Assembly (NCBI RefSeq): GCF_025370105.1
Contig: NZ_JANQBK010000009.1
Location: forward strand, 39,093 to 103,092
Direction of reading: 5' to 3'
From: Sphingomonas hylomeconis
GTDB taxonomy: Bacteria > Pseudomonadota > Alphaproteobacteria > Sphingomonadales > Sphingomonadaceae
DNA: 64,000 bases
A model generated the notes under the pieces. That model did not search any database. It had not been told where the DNA came from and saw only the letters and a program-made list of their open reading frames with translations. Positions 34,169-43,181 of this stretch are shown piece by piece (position 1 is the first letter of the stretch; the number at the start of each line of letters is the position of its first letter). Made by a program: the position numbers and the translations under genes.

Positions 34169-35387
34169 CATGCCCGCCCCCCTTCCGTCGGGGCGCAGCG
34201 GCCCGCTCGCCGGCGTCACCGTGCTCGACGTGACGCGGGTCGTCGCCGGCCCCTATTGCACGATGATCCTCGCCGATCTCGGCGCGACGGTGATCAAGGT
34301 CGAGAACCCCGCCGACCCCGATTATACCCGCACCTTCCCGCCGATGATCGAGACCGAGGACGGCCAGACCAGCGCCTATTACGCGCAATATAACCGCAAC
34401 AAGCAGGGCATCTCGCTCGACCTGCGCAGCGAAGCGGGCAAGGCCACGTTCCTGCAGCTCGCGCGGATCGCCGATATCGTCGTCGAGAATTTCCGCCCCG
34501 GGGTGATGGACCGGTTCGGGCTCGGCTATGACGTGCTCAAGGCCGAAAACCCCCGGCTCGTCTATACCGCGATCAGCGGCTTCGGGCGCACCGGGCCCAA
34601 TGCAAGCAAGCCGGGCTACGACAATAGCGGCCAAGCCTCGGGCGGCCTGTGGTCGATCAACGGCTATCCCGATCAGGCGCCGGTGCGCGTCGGCACGATC
34701 ATCGGCGATCTCTCCGCCTCGCTCTATGCCGCGATCGGCACGCTCGCCGCGCTGCGCGAGGCCGAGCGCACCGGCCTGGGTCAGATCGTCGACATCTCGC
34801 AGCAGGACGCGGTGCTGTCGCTCACCGAAAGCGCGGTGATCCGCAACACCGTCGCCGGCGAAGTGCCGGGGCCGATCGGCAACGAACATCCGTTCGTCAG
34901 CCCCTACGGCCTGTTCCCCTGCGCCGACGGCTACGTCTTCTTCGGCGGCTATACCGACAAATTCTGGAGCATCACCTGCGCCATGTTCGGCGAGCCCGAA
35001 GTGGCGCGCGATCCGAGGATCGACACGATGGACAAGCGCTTCGATCCCGCGGTCAGCGAAAGCGTGGTCAAGCCGTTGCTCGAACGCTGGTTCGCGACGC
35101 GAACCAAGGCCGAGCTCGAAGACATGGCCGGCGACAAGGTGCCGCTCAGCGCGATCAAGTCGATCGACGAGGTGATCGCCGATCCGCACATCGCCGCGCG
35201 CGGCATGATCGTCGACGTGCCGGTGGGCGGACAGATGGTGCGGATGCTCGGACTACCGATCACGCTCTCGGGCAGCGCGGTCCAGCCGCACGTCGCGGCG
35301 CCCGATCTTGGGCAGGACAATCTGGCGGTGCTGCAGGGCATGCTCGGGCTCGATGCCGCGGCGCTCGCCGCGCTTGGGGTGCGCTGA
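34161..35387 (+). CDS. CaiB/BaiF-type (class III) CoA-transferase
   Basis: 408 aa. Family III CoA-transferase fold with N-terminal PLAGVTVLDVTRVVAGPY, NRNKQGISLDL, VENFRPGVMDRFGLGYD and the segment KPGYDNSGQASGG near residue 152, where the catalytic Asp resides. These enzymes swap CoA between acids, as CaiB does between carnitine and crotonobetaine. It is translated together with the upstream MFS gene (8 bp overlap) and is one base from the downstream crotonase, a CaiB-CaiD-like pairing. In this operon the likely reaction is CoA exchange between mevalonate and its dehydrated form (inference). Confidence 0.9.
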   Translation: MTDMPAPLPSGRSGPLAGVTVLDVTRVVAGPYCTMILADLGATVIKVENPADPDYTRTFPPMIETEDGQTSAYYAQYNRNKQGISLDLRSEAGKATFLQLARIADIVVENFRPGVMDRFGLGYDVLKAENPRLVYTAISGFGRTGPNASKPGYDNSGQASGGLWSINGYPDQAPVRVGTIIGDLSASLYAAIGTLAALREAERTGLGQIVDISQQDAVLSLTESAVIRNTVAGEVPGPIGNEHPFVSPYGLFPCADGYVFFGGYTDKFWSITCAMFGEPEVARDPRIDTMDKRFDPAVSESVVKPLLERWFATRTKAELEDMAGDKVPLSAIKSIDEVIADPHIAARGMIVDVPVGGQMVRMLGLPITLSGSAVQPHVAAPDLGQDNLAVLQGMLGLDAAALAALGVR

Positions 35388-35388
35388 C

Positions 35389-36147
35389 ATGGGCATCGAG
35401 GTGACCCGCGAAGGCGCGGTCGGGATCGTCCGCTTCGTGCGGCCTGAAAAGCTCAACGCGCTGACGCTGGCGATGTACGACGACCTCGGCCGCGCCTTTG
35501 CCGAATTCGGCCGCGACGATGCCATCAACGCGATCCTGCTCGCCGGATCGGGCGACCGGGCATTCTGCGTCGGCGCCGATCTAACCGAATCGATCCCGGC
35601 TTTGGCCTCCGGCCAGTTCGACATCAGCGCCTGGGATCCGGCACATCTCAAGGTCGCGGGCTTCTACAAGCCGGTCGTCTCGGCGGTGCGCGGGCTGTGC
35701 ATGGGGGGCGGGTTCGAGATCATGCTGGCGACCGACCTGCGCATCGCCGCCGAGGACGCGGTGTTCCAGTTCCCTGAGGTCGATCACGGCTTCGTGCCGG
35801 CCGGCGGCACGTTGGTGCGGCTGGTCCGCCAGATCGCATATGCGCACGCGATGGAATTGCTGCTGTCGGGGCGCCGCTTCAGCGCCGCCGAACTGCTCGC
35901 GCGCGGGGTGGTCAACCAGGTGGTGCCCGCCGATCGCGTCGAGCCGGTCGCGCTGGAACTCGCCACGTCGATCGCGGCCAAGAACCCGGTCGCGGTGCAG
36001 ACGATTAAGGAAGCGGTCGTGACGCTGTACGATCTGCCGCTCGCCGACGCCTACGCCCGCGAAGCGACCCTCGGGCAGCGCGCCTTCACCAGCGACCGCG
36101 CCCGCGACGGCCTGTCGCGCTTCGCCGCCCGGACCGTCCGCGACTAA
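35389..36147 (+). CDS. Enoyl-CoA hydratase/isomerase (crotonase) family protein
   Basis: 252 aa. Crotonase fold: oxyanion-hole segments RAFCVGADL (near 59) and GLCMGGGFEI (near 102), and one catalytic-region Glu in FPEVDHGFVPAGG (near 127). The second hydratase Glu position is taken by a non-acidic residue in FVPAGG as far as can be aligned by eye, a pattern that also occurs in CaiD-like and isomerase members. ATG 35389 starts one base after the CoA-transferase stop; the longer open frame from 35308 overlaps that gene and was rejected. Likely hydrates or dehydrates the CoA ester made by the preceding enzyme. Confidence 0.88.
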   Translation: MGIEVTREGAVGIVRFVRPEKLNALTLAMYDDLGRAFAEFGRDDAINAILLAGSGDRAFCVGADLTESIPALASGQFDISAWDPAHLKVAGFYKPVVSAVRGLCMGGGFEIMLATDLRIAAEDAVFQFPEVDHGFVPAGGTLVRLVRQIAYAHAMELLLSGRRFSAAELLARGVVNQVVPADRVEPVALELATSIAAKNPVAVQTIKEAVVTLYDLPLADAYAREATLGQRAFTSDRARDGLSRFAARTVRD

Positions 36148-36471
36148 CACCGAATTGTACCCGTTTCCGGACGGCAACACGAACATGGCATTGCCTGAAA
36201 AGCGTACCTAAGAATTTCGGGCTTGTTGCCGTAGGACTTGGCAACAGTAAAAAAACTGAAACCTAAAAATCGCGGGACACGGGCTGCGGGCGACATGTCG
36301 AGGAGACGTGCGTCCGGCAACAGGAGGGCGTGCATGTTCAGGTTGATTACCGATGCGGAAGGCGCCGCGAAACCTGAACAGACAACACGAATTCACCCTG
36401 CCGATGCCTGCGCAAACCGGCTGCGGGAGCCGAACGATACATCAAGCAACACGATACAATGGGGGTTTACC
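36148..36471. other. Intergenic leader upstream of TonB receptor
   Basis: No gene seen. It separates the mevalonate enzymes from the receptor and includes an AT-rich patch around 36240-36275 that may hold a separate promoter for the receptor/hydrolase genes. No terminator-like hairpin with a T tract was recognised. Confidence 0.3.
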
Positions 36472-38577
36472 GTGCATCCTACATCTAAGCGCTTCTTCAT
36501 GACGTCTTCCGCCCCGCTCGTCGCCCTGGCGTTGCTGCAGGCGACCCCCGCCTTTGCCCAGGCATCGACCGGCGCCGCCGTCGATGTCGCCCAGCAGGAT
36601 GCGGACATGCCCTCGCAGGACATCGTCGTGACCGCGCAGAAGCGCGAGGAATCGCTCAGCGAGGTGCCGATCTCGATCGCCGTTCTGTCGGGCGCGACGC
36701 TCGATGCGTCGTCGGTGGAGGGCGTCGCCGAAGCGCTGCGCAGCGTGCCCGGCGTCACCACCAGCCAATATTATCAGGGCGGCGGCACCGGCGTCACGGT
36801 GCGCGGCGTCACCGCCAATGCGCCGACGCTCAACGGCTCCAACCCGGTCAGCTATTATCTCGACACGGTGCCGTTCAGCTTCGTGAAGTCGGCGATCGCG
36901 CCGGACTCGAGTGCCTACGATCTGCAGCGCGTCGAGGTGCTGCGCGGGCCGCAGGGGACATTGTACGGCGCCAGCGCGCTCAACGGCGTGGTTCGCGTGC
37001 TGACCAACGATGCCGATCTCAGCGCGATCGACTTCAAGGGCCGCGCGGCGGCTTCCTATACGGAGGAGGGATCGCTCAACTATCGCGCTGACGGCATGGT
37101 CAACGTGCCGATCGTCGCGGACAAACTCGGCATCCGCCTCGTGGCCGGCTATACCGACAATGACGGCTGGCTGGACCGGCCGAACAAGGACAATTTCAAC
37201 AGTTCGGAGAATCTGTCGCTCCGCGCCAAGATCGGCTTCCAGCCGATCGAGGATCTGCGGATCGACGCATCCTATTGGCTGGCCCGTGACAATTACGGCG
37301 GCCCCTCGGTCGGCACCGAGAATTATACCCGCGGCACCCGCGTGCCCGAGCCGATGTCGATCGACTACGATGCGCTGGGTCTCAAGATCGCCTACGACAT
37401 GGGCGGCGTGACGCTCACCAACTCGACCGGGTATCTGACGCTGAACAACAACGGCATCTTCGATTATGCCGGCACGATCTTCAACACGACGCTGACCAGC
37501 GAGTTCAAGACCAAGATCTTCAGCAACGAAACCACGCTCAGTTCGAACAATTCAAGCTCGCTCACCTGGAGCATCGGCGGCAGCTATCGCTCTGCACGCG
37601 ACGAGCTGATCCAGGCGACCGATCCCAACTTCTTCAACTATACCGGAATCGACCGGTCGAAGGCGTTCGCGGTGTTCGGCGAAGCGACGCAGGAGCTCGG
37701 ACAGTTCCGCCTCACCGGTGGCCTGCGCTATTTCAAGGATCGCGTATCGGCGCGTGCTGAAGTGCCCGTCGCCGCGCCGGTCAAGGCCAATTTCAGCGCG
37801 GTCACGCCGCGCGTCGTGCTCAACTGGCTGCCGACCAACCGCACCACCGCCTATCTGTCCTATTCGCAAGGGTTCCGCAGCGGCGCGATCCAGTTCCAGG
37901 GCCTCGTTCCGGCGAGCTTCCCCACGCTGAAGCCCGATCGGCTGCACAATTACGAGGTCGGCGTGAAGGCGGGCCTGTTCGACAACCGCGTTCAGTTCGA
38001 AGGCGCGGTCTATTATATCGACTGGCAGGATGTGCAGCAGTCGCTGCGCATCCCGTTCAATCAGGCCGTGGTGACGGCTTTGGTCAATGGCAGTTCAGCC
38101 AGCGGCGTCGGCGTGGATGCGAAGGTCTCGGCCCGCGTCACGCCCGCGCTCACCGTGTCGGTGGCGGGCAACTGGAACGACCTGACGCTGGACGCGCCGG
38201 TGGTGTCGCAGGGCTTTACGCTGTTCGAGAAGGGCGATCGCCTGAACCGCTCGCCCGCCGCGACGATCGCCGGTTCGGTCGATTATGCCTTCTCGATCGG
38301 CGATCGTAAGGCGCATCTGTCCGGCGCGCTCAACTACACCTCGCCGCAGGAAGATCGCACAGTCAGCGGCGGGCTGCTGATTTCGCGTGGCCAGAACCAG
38401 CTGATCGGCGGTTCTCGCTTCTCGATCGAAGCGACCAACCATGTCCGCGCGACTCTGTTCGTCGATAACGTCACCAATCAGAACCACTTCATCGTCGGTG
38501 CCGCCGGTATCTCGACGCGGGACTTCGACGCGCGCGTTCGCCCGCGCACCTTCGGCATCCAGCTCGAGTATCGGTGA
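36472..38577 (+). CDS. TonB-dependent receptor
   Basis: 701 aa. Signal peptide about 1-31 (ends PAFAQ), TonB-box-like DIVVTAQKREES near residue 49, plug with RVEVLRGPQGTLYGA and NGVVRVLTND, and a beta-barrel. The last residues are IQLEYR, so the usual terminal aromatic is followed by an Arg. GTG 36472 was chosen: a GGGGG stretch lies about six bases upstream, and the further upstream frame (to 36238) is Arg-rich and not signal-like. ATG 36499 is an alternative. It is 54 bp from the following amidohydrolase gene and probably imports the compound that the downstream hydrolases cleave. Confidence 0.9.
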   Translation: MHPTSKRFFMTSSAPLVALALLQATPAFAQASTGAAVDVAQQDADMPSQDIVVTAQKREESLSEVPISIAVLSGATLDASSVEGVAEALRSVPGVTTSQYYQGGGTGVTVRGVTANAPTLNGSNPVSYYLDTVPFSFVKSAIAPDSSAYDLQRVEVLRGPQGTLYGASALNGVVRVLTNDADLSAIDFKGRAAASYTEEGSLNYRADGMVNVPIVADKLGIRLVAGYTDNDGWLDRPNKDNFNSSENLSLRAKIGFQPIEDLRIDASYWLARDNYGGPSVGTENYTRGTRVPEPMSIDYDALGLKIAYDMGGVTLTNSTGYLTLNNNGIFDYAGTIFNTTLTSEFKTKIFSNETTLSSNNSSSLTWSIGGSYRSARDELIQATDPNFFNYTGIDRSKAFAVFGEATQELGQFRLTGGLRYFKDRVSARAEVPVAAPVKANFSAVTPRVVLNWLPTNRTTAYLSYSQGFRSGAIQFQGLVPASFPTLKPDRLHNYEVGVKAGLFDNRVQFEGAVYYIDWQDVQQSLRIPFNQAVVTALVNGSSASGVGVDAKVSARVTPALTVSVAGNWNDLTLDAPVVSQGFTLFEKGDRLNRSPAATIAGSVDYAFSIGDRKAHLSGALNYTSPQEDRTVSGGLLISRGQNQLIGGSRFSIEATNHVRATLFVDNVTNQNHFIVGAAGISTRDFDARVRPRTFGIQLEYR

Positions 38578-38631
38578 CGCCGGGCGGGCGGATGCTATAG
38601 GCGATGTCGGCGCAGCAGAACGGAAGACGGT

Positions 38632-40320
38632 ATGACCAGGCCCTTTGACATCACACGGCGCGGCGTCATCGCCACCGGGGCGGCGGCGATGCTGTGCGGC
38701 CCGGCGTTCGGCAATACCGGCGTGCTCGACATCGCCCTGGTCAACGCCCGGGTGTGGACCGGCGACCGCGGGGGCATGTCGGACGCCGTCGGCATCGCCG
38801 GCAACCGCATCGCAGCGCTGGGCGCTGCCGCGGTCCGCTCGGCCAGCGGTCGGACCACGCGGGTGATCGATTGCGGGGGCGCGTTCGTCATGCCCGCCTT
38901 CATCGATTGCCACACGCATTTCCTGCGCGGCGCGCCGAACCTGACCCAGCCCGATCTGCTCGAGGTGAAGTCTCGCGCGGAGTTCGTCCAGCGGATCGGC
39001 GCGGCGGTGCGCGACGTGCCCAAGGGTCAGTGGCTCACCGGCGGGCCGTGGGACGAGCAACGGTTCGGCGGCCAGTTACCGCGCAAGGAATGGATCGATG
39101 CGGTCTCGGCCGACACGCCGATCGCGATTCCCCGTACCGACCTGCATTCGCTGTTCCTCAACTCCGCGGCGCTCAGGCTGGTCGGGATCGATCGCAACAC
39201 GCCCGACGTTGCGGGCGGCGTGATCGAGCGCGACGAGCGCGGCGAGCCGACCGGCGTGCTCAAGGACAATGCGGCCAATCGTGTCTTCGAGATGATCCCG
39301 CCACCGACCGAGGCGATCATCGATCAACAAATGCGGCGCGGCATCGCGCATGCGCTGAGCAAGGGCGTCGCGCAGGTCCACAACACCGAGGTCGACTGGT
39401 CGGTGCAGGAGGCGGCACGCCGGCTGCGCCGGGCCGGGCCTACCGGCCTGCGCTTCTATTCGTTCGTGCCGCTGGCCGATTGGGCGCGCATGCACGCACT
39501 GGTCCAGACCGAGGGGCGCGGCGACGATTGGGTGCGCTGGGGCGCGCTCAAATGCGTGTCGGACGGCTCGCTTGGCGCCCGCACCGCGCGCTTCCACCAG
39601 CCCTATCTCGACGACCCCGCAACCCGCGGCGTGTGGACCACGAAAGTCGAGGACATGCGGGACTGGATTCCCGCGGCGGACGCCGCGAAGATGCCGATCA
39701 CCACCCACGCGATCGGCGACGAGGCGAACGACGTGGTGCTCGACATCTATGCCGACGCAGCACGCCGCAACGGCCGGCGCGATCGGCGCTTCCGCATCGA
39801 ACATGCCCAGCATCTCAGCCCCGGCGCCTGGACGCGCATGGCGCGGCAGAAGATCATCGCCTCGGTTCAGCCCTATCACGCGATCGACGACGGGCGCTGG
39901 GCGGGGAAGCGGATCGGCGAGGAACGGCTCAACCGCACCTATGCGTTCAAGACGATGCTCGATGCCGGCGTCACCACCTGTTTCGGATCGGACTGGCCGG
40001 TCGCGCCGATCGACCCGCTGACCGGGATCGACGCCGCGGTGCTGCGCCACACAATCGACGGCACCAATCCGAACGGCTGGCATCCCGAACAGCGCATCAT
40101 GATCGAGGCGGCGCTCACCGCCTATACGCGCACCGCCGCCTTTGCCGGCTTCCAGGAAGACCGGCTCGGCCGGATTGCGCCGGGCTACCTTGCCGACCTG
40201 GTGGTGCTCGATCGCGACCTGCTGACCACGGCGCCGGACCAGTATCTCAAGACCAATGTGCTACGCACGTTCGTCGATGGGCAGGAACGGTTCACCAGCG
40301 CCGCCGCGCCCCGCGGCTAG
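38632..40320 (+). CDS. Tat-exported amidohydrolase, YtcJ-like
   Basis: 562 aa. A twin-arginine signal (DITRRGVIATGAAA at residues 6-19, cut near AFG) precedes an amidohydrolase-superfamily TIM barrel of the YtcJ/Amidohydro_3 type: metal ligands in IDCHTHFL (near 94), the second-half His in ITTHAIGDEAND (near 360), RIEHAQHL (near 387) and the C-terminal Asp in CFGSDWPVAPI. Such enzymes hydrolyse amide or N-acyl bonds. Periplasmic location fits processing of a substrate just imported by the adjacent TonB receptor. It is followed by a second, different amidohydrolase after 31 bp. Confidence 0.88.
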   Translation: MTRPFDITRRGVIATGAAAMLCGPAFGNTGVLDIALVNARVWTGDRGGMSDAVGIAGNRIAALGAAAVRSASGRTTRVIDCGGAFVMPAFIDCHTHFLRGAPNLTQPDLLEVKSRAEFVQRIGAAVRDVPKGQWLTGGPWDEQRFGGQLPRKEWIDAVSADTPIAIPRTDLHSLFLNSAALRLVGIDRNTPDVAGGVIERDERGEPTGVLKDNAANRVFEMIPPPTEAIIDQQMRRGIAHALSKGVAQVHNTEVDWSVQEAARRLRRAGPTGLRFYSFVPLADWARMHALVQTEGRGDDWVRWGALKCVSDGSLGARTARFHQPYLDDPATRGVWTTKVEDMRDWIPAADAAKMPITTHAIGDEANDVVLDIYADAARRNGRRDRRFRIEHAQHLSPGAWTRMARQKIIASVQPYHAIDDGRWAGKRIGEERLNRTYAFKTMLDAGVTTCFGSDWPVAPIDPLTGIDAAVLRHTIDGTNPNGWHPEQRIMIEAALTAYTRTAAFAGFQEDRLGRIAPGYLADLVVLDRDLLTTAPDQYLKTNVLRTFVDGQERFTSAAAPRG

Positions 40321-40351
40321 CCCGATGCGAACGACCGACCGGAGATCCACG

Positions 40352-41692
40352 ATGACCTTGCCGCTCAGCCGCCGCGCCGCTTTGGGCGGGCTCGTCGCCC
40401 TGCCCTTTCTCGGCGCGGCCGCGCCCGATCCCGCTGCGGCAACCATCGTGATCCGCAACACCTATCTGTTCGACGGGACGGGCAGCGCACGCGCGCTGCG
40501 TAACGTGCGGATCACCGGCAACCGGATCGACGCGGTCTCGGCCGGCGATATTCCCGTGCCGGCCGGCGCGACGGTGATCGACGGCGCCGGCCATACGCTG
40601 ATGCCGGGCCTCACCGACGCGCATTGGCATATGTCGGCGGTAAAGGGCGCGTCGTGGATGGGGCCGGAGGACGCGGTCTCGATCGCGCTGGTGTTTCAGG
40701 ATGCCGAGCGCCAGTTGCTGCGCGGCTTCACCACGGTGCGCGATACGGCCGGATCGGTGTTCGGCATCCGCGACGCGATCGACCGCGGCATCATGCCCGG
40801 GCCGCGCTGCTATCCGAGCGGCGCGGCGATCTCGCAGACCTCGGGCCATGGCGATTTCGATCCGGTCGACGATTTGCCCCCCACGCTCGGTGGTGCCGCC
40901 TCGCGCTATCGCCGCTCGGGCATGACCGCGGTGGCCAACGGCGTGCCGGAAGTGCTCGCCGCCGCCCGCCAGCAGTTCAAGCGTGGCGCGACGCAGATCA
41001 AGATCATGGCCGGCGGCGGCGTCACGTCCGATTTCGATCCGATCGACACGCTGCAATTCACGCCCGAGGAACTGCGCGCGATCGTGCAGGCGGCGACCGA
41101 CTGGGGCAGCTATGCCTGCGCGCACGTTTATACCGCCGCCGGCATCCAGCGCTGCCTCGATGCGGGCGTACTGTCGATCGAGCATGGCCATCTGCTCGAC
41201 GACGCGGCGGCCGCGCGCATGGCACAGAAGGGCGCGTGGCTCTGCACTCAGCCGTTCGAGAATGGCGACAATATCCTCAACCCCGCGCAGATGGAGAAAG
41301 CCACGGAGTCGCTGGGCAGCGCCGGCTGGCAGTCGAGCGTGCGGCTGGCCAAGAAGCATGGCGTGAACGTCGCGTTTGGGACCGATCTGTTCTCGCGCAC
41401 GCCCGCCTCGCGCACCGAGAATGCAATGCTGCCACGGCTCGGCACGGTGTTCAGCAATGCCGAGGTGCTGCGCATCGCCACTTCCGGCAATTGCAGCCTG
41501 TTCGCGCGCAGCGGCAAGCGCGATCCATACCGCGCGGCCCCGCTCGGCGTGGTCAAGCCCGGCGCCTGGGCCGATTTGCTGCTCGTGCGCGGCAATCCGC
41601 TCGACGACCTCAGCCTGTTCGAGGATTACGAGCGCAACCTGCTGGTGATCGTCAAGGACGGCGTGGTCCACAAGAACCTGATGGCAGCGTGA
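40352..41692 (+). CDS. Tat-exported amidohydrolase, imidazolonepropionase/prolidase-like
   Basis: 446 aa. A probable Tat signal (LSRRAALGGLVALPFLGAAA at residues 5-24) is followed by a metal-dependent amidohydrolase: PGLTDAHWHMSA (HxH, near 86), a Lys metal bridge in TQIKIMAGGG (near 218), His in CAHVYTA and IEHGHLL, and Asp in FGTDLFSRTP (near 350). The group includes enzymes such as Caulobacter Cc2672 that cleave Xaa-Pro dipeptides and N-acyl amino acids. ATG 40352 has GGAG eight bases upstream. Second of two successive periplasmic amidohydrolases in the receptor-linked gene set. Confidence 0.88.
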   Translation: MTLPLSRRAALGGLVALPFLGAAAPDPAAATIVIRNTYLFDGTGSARALRNVRITGNRIDAVSAGDIPVPAGATVIDGAGHTLMPGLTDAHWHMSAVKGASWMGPEDAVSIALVFQDAERQLLRGFTTVRDTAGSVFGIRDAIDRGIMPGPRCYPSGAAISQTSGHGDFDPVDDLPPTLGGAASRYRRSGMTAVANGVPEVLAAARQQFKRGATQIKIMAGGGVTSDFDPIDTLQFTPEELRAIVQAATDWGSYACAHVYTAAGIQRCLDAGVLSIEHGHLLDDAAAARMAQKGAWLCTQPFENGDNILNPAQMEKATESLGSAGWQSSVRLAKKHGVNVAFGTDLFSRTPASRTENAMLPRLGTVFSNAEVLRIATSGNCSLFARSGKRDPYRAAPLGVVKPGAWADLLLVRGNPLDDLSLFEDYERNLLVIVKDGVVHKNLMAA

Positions 41693-41697
41693 CCGCC

Positions 41698-42558
41698 ATG
41701 CGTCGCTCGCTGCCCCTTCTCGCGCTCACGACCTTGGTCGGCGCGCCCGCCGCCGCGCAGCAGGCCCCCGCCCCGCAGGCCTATACGCTGCCCGACACGC
41801 AAGTGTTCGATCTTACCGCACGCGACGACAAGCAGGTCTATCGCCTCTTCGTCTCGGTCCCGTCGCAGCCCGCCCCCGCAGGCGGCTTCCCGGTGCTCTA
41901 TGTGCTGGACGGCAACGCCTTCTTCCCAGGTTTCGCCGGCGAGCGCCGGCTTGAGGAATTCGCCAAGCAGGCCGGCGGCGCGATGATCGTGGTCGGCATC
42001 GGCTATCCGACCGACCAGGCCTATGACCTCCAGCGCCGGCTCTACGACCTCACCGCGCCTTGGCCCGGCAAGCTCACCGCGGCCCAAGCGGGCGGCAACG
42101 AGCATTTCGCCAAGTTCCTGCTCGATCAGTTGCGCCCCGAAATCGCCCGTCGCTACAAGATCGCCGCCGATCGCCAGTCGCTGTTCGGCCATTCGCTCGG
42201 CGGCCTGTTCGCACTGCACCTGCTCTACACCCGGCCCGACGCGTTCGAGGCGATCATCGCCGCCAGCCCCTCGCAATGGTGGAGCGATCAGGCGCTGCTG
42301 GCGGAAGAACGCGCCTTCACTGCCCGGCTGACCAGCGGGAAGATCGCCGGCCGCGTCAGCCGCCTGCTGCTGCTGACCGGCGCGCGCGACGAAGCCGCGA
42401 CAATCACCTGGGATTCCGAGGCGCTGCTGCAGCGGCTCCAGCCGCTGACCGCCTATGGCCTGCGCACGCGTTTCGAGAAGTTTGACGGCGAGACGCATAT
42501 CACCGTGCCCTATCGCGCGATCACGCCGACATTTCGCTTCGCGGTCGGCCTGCCCTGA
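41698..42558 (+). CDS. Secreted alpha/beta-hydrolase, enterochelin-esterase (IroE)-like
   Basis: 286 aa. Signal peptide about 1-20 (ends AAAQ), then an esterase-D-type fold with VLYVLDGNAFF, the nucleophile elbow GHSLGGLFAL (Ser near residue 165), an acid in LTGARDEA and a C-terminal His in DGETHITVPYR. This architecture is shared with IroE/Fes-like periplasmic siderophore esterases and other small-ester hydrolases. ATG 41698 was used; an in-frame GTG at 41689 overlaps the previous stop (GTGA). Being directly behind two amidohydrolases and a TonB receptor, it may open an ester-linked oligomeric ligand (inference). Confidence 0.85.
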   Translation: MRRSLPLLALTTLVGAPAAAQQAPAPQAYTLPDTQVFDLTARDDKQVYRLFVSVPSQPAPAGGFPVLYVLDGNAFFPGFAGERRLEEFAKQAGGAMIVVGIGYPTDQAYDLQRRLYDLTAPWPGKLTAAQAGGNEHFAKFLLDQLRPEIARRYKIAADRQSLFGHSLGGLFALHLLYTRPDAFEAIIAASPSQWWSDQALLAEERAFTARLTSGKIAGRVSRLLLLTGARDEAATITWDSEALLQRLQPLTAYGLRTRFEKFDGETHITVPYRAITPTFRFAVGLP

Positions 42559-42575
42559 ACCCCGTTCAGGCCGGA

Positions 42576-43022
42576 TCAGATCGACGACAGCAGGATGCTC
42601 GTCTCGCTGTTCAGCACGCCATCGATGCCGCGCACCTCGCGCAGGACGCGGTCGAAATCCGCCAGGCTGTCGGCGCGCAGTTCCGCCACCAGGTCCCAGG
42701 CGCCGTTCGTCGTGTGCAGCGTGTGCAGTTCAGGCAAACCACGCAGGTTGCGGATCACCGCGCTGGTCGATCGTCCCGAAACCTCGATCAGCATGATCGC
42801 CCGCACCATCGAGGCGGCGCTGTCGGATGCCCGCACCGTGAAGCCGAGGATCACGCCGCCATCGACCAGTCGCGCGATGCGCTTTTCCACCGTACCGCGC
42901 GCGACCCCCAGGCGGAGCGCGATCTTCGACACCGGCTTGCGCGCGTCGGCGCGCAGCTCCGCGATGAGGCGACGGTCGATCGAATCCATGGTGAGGGCGG
43001 GCGGCGATGCGGATGGGCTCAT
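42576..43022 (-). CDS. Lrp/AsnC-family transcriptional regulator
   Basis: 148 aa. Helix-turn-helix at the N-terminus (ISKIAL-type region, RKPVSKIALRLGVARGTVEK, about 28-47) and a RAM ligand-binding domain (about 70-145). AsnC/Lrp proteins respond to amino acids. It is convergent with the esterase gene and divergent from the ornithine cyclodeaminase gene, which it probably controls in response to ornithine, proline or a related amino acid (inference). ATG 43022 has a GATGAGG upstream; the internal ATG 42989 has no ribosome site. Confidence 0.88.
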   Translation of the reverse strand: MSPSASPPALTMDSIDRRLIAELRADARKPVSKIALRLGVARGTVEKRIARLVDGGVILGFTVRASDSAASMVRAIMLIEVSGRSTSAVIRNLRGLPELHTLHTTNGAWDLVAELRADSLADFDRVLREVRGIDGVLNSETSILLSSI

Positions 43023-43065
43023 GCCTCATCTTAAGGACCATGGCGCGGCGCGCCACAGCAATCGT

Positions 43066-43100
43066 GCAATATGCATCATACCGTTGCGCAATGTGTATCA
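43066..43100. promoter_or_regulatory. Direct-repeat operator between Lrp regulator and ornithine cyclodeaminase
   Basis: GCAATATGCATCA (43066-43078) and GCAATGTGTATCA (43088-43100) match at 11 of 13 positions and are 22 bp apart, about two helical turns, as expected for a multimeric Lrp-type protein binding one DNA face. Confidence 0.4.
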
Positions 43101-43181
43101 AGTGCTGACCAGATTGCGGCGTTCTGGCGGTTTCGCCTGTCGCGCGTCGCACGCATTGTCCGGCTCCAAGGAGATCTGACG

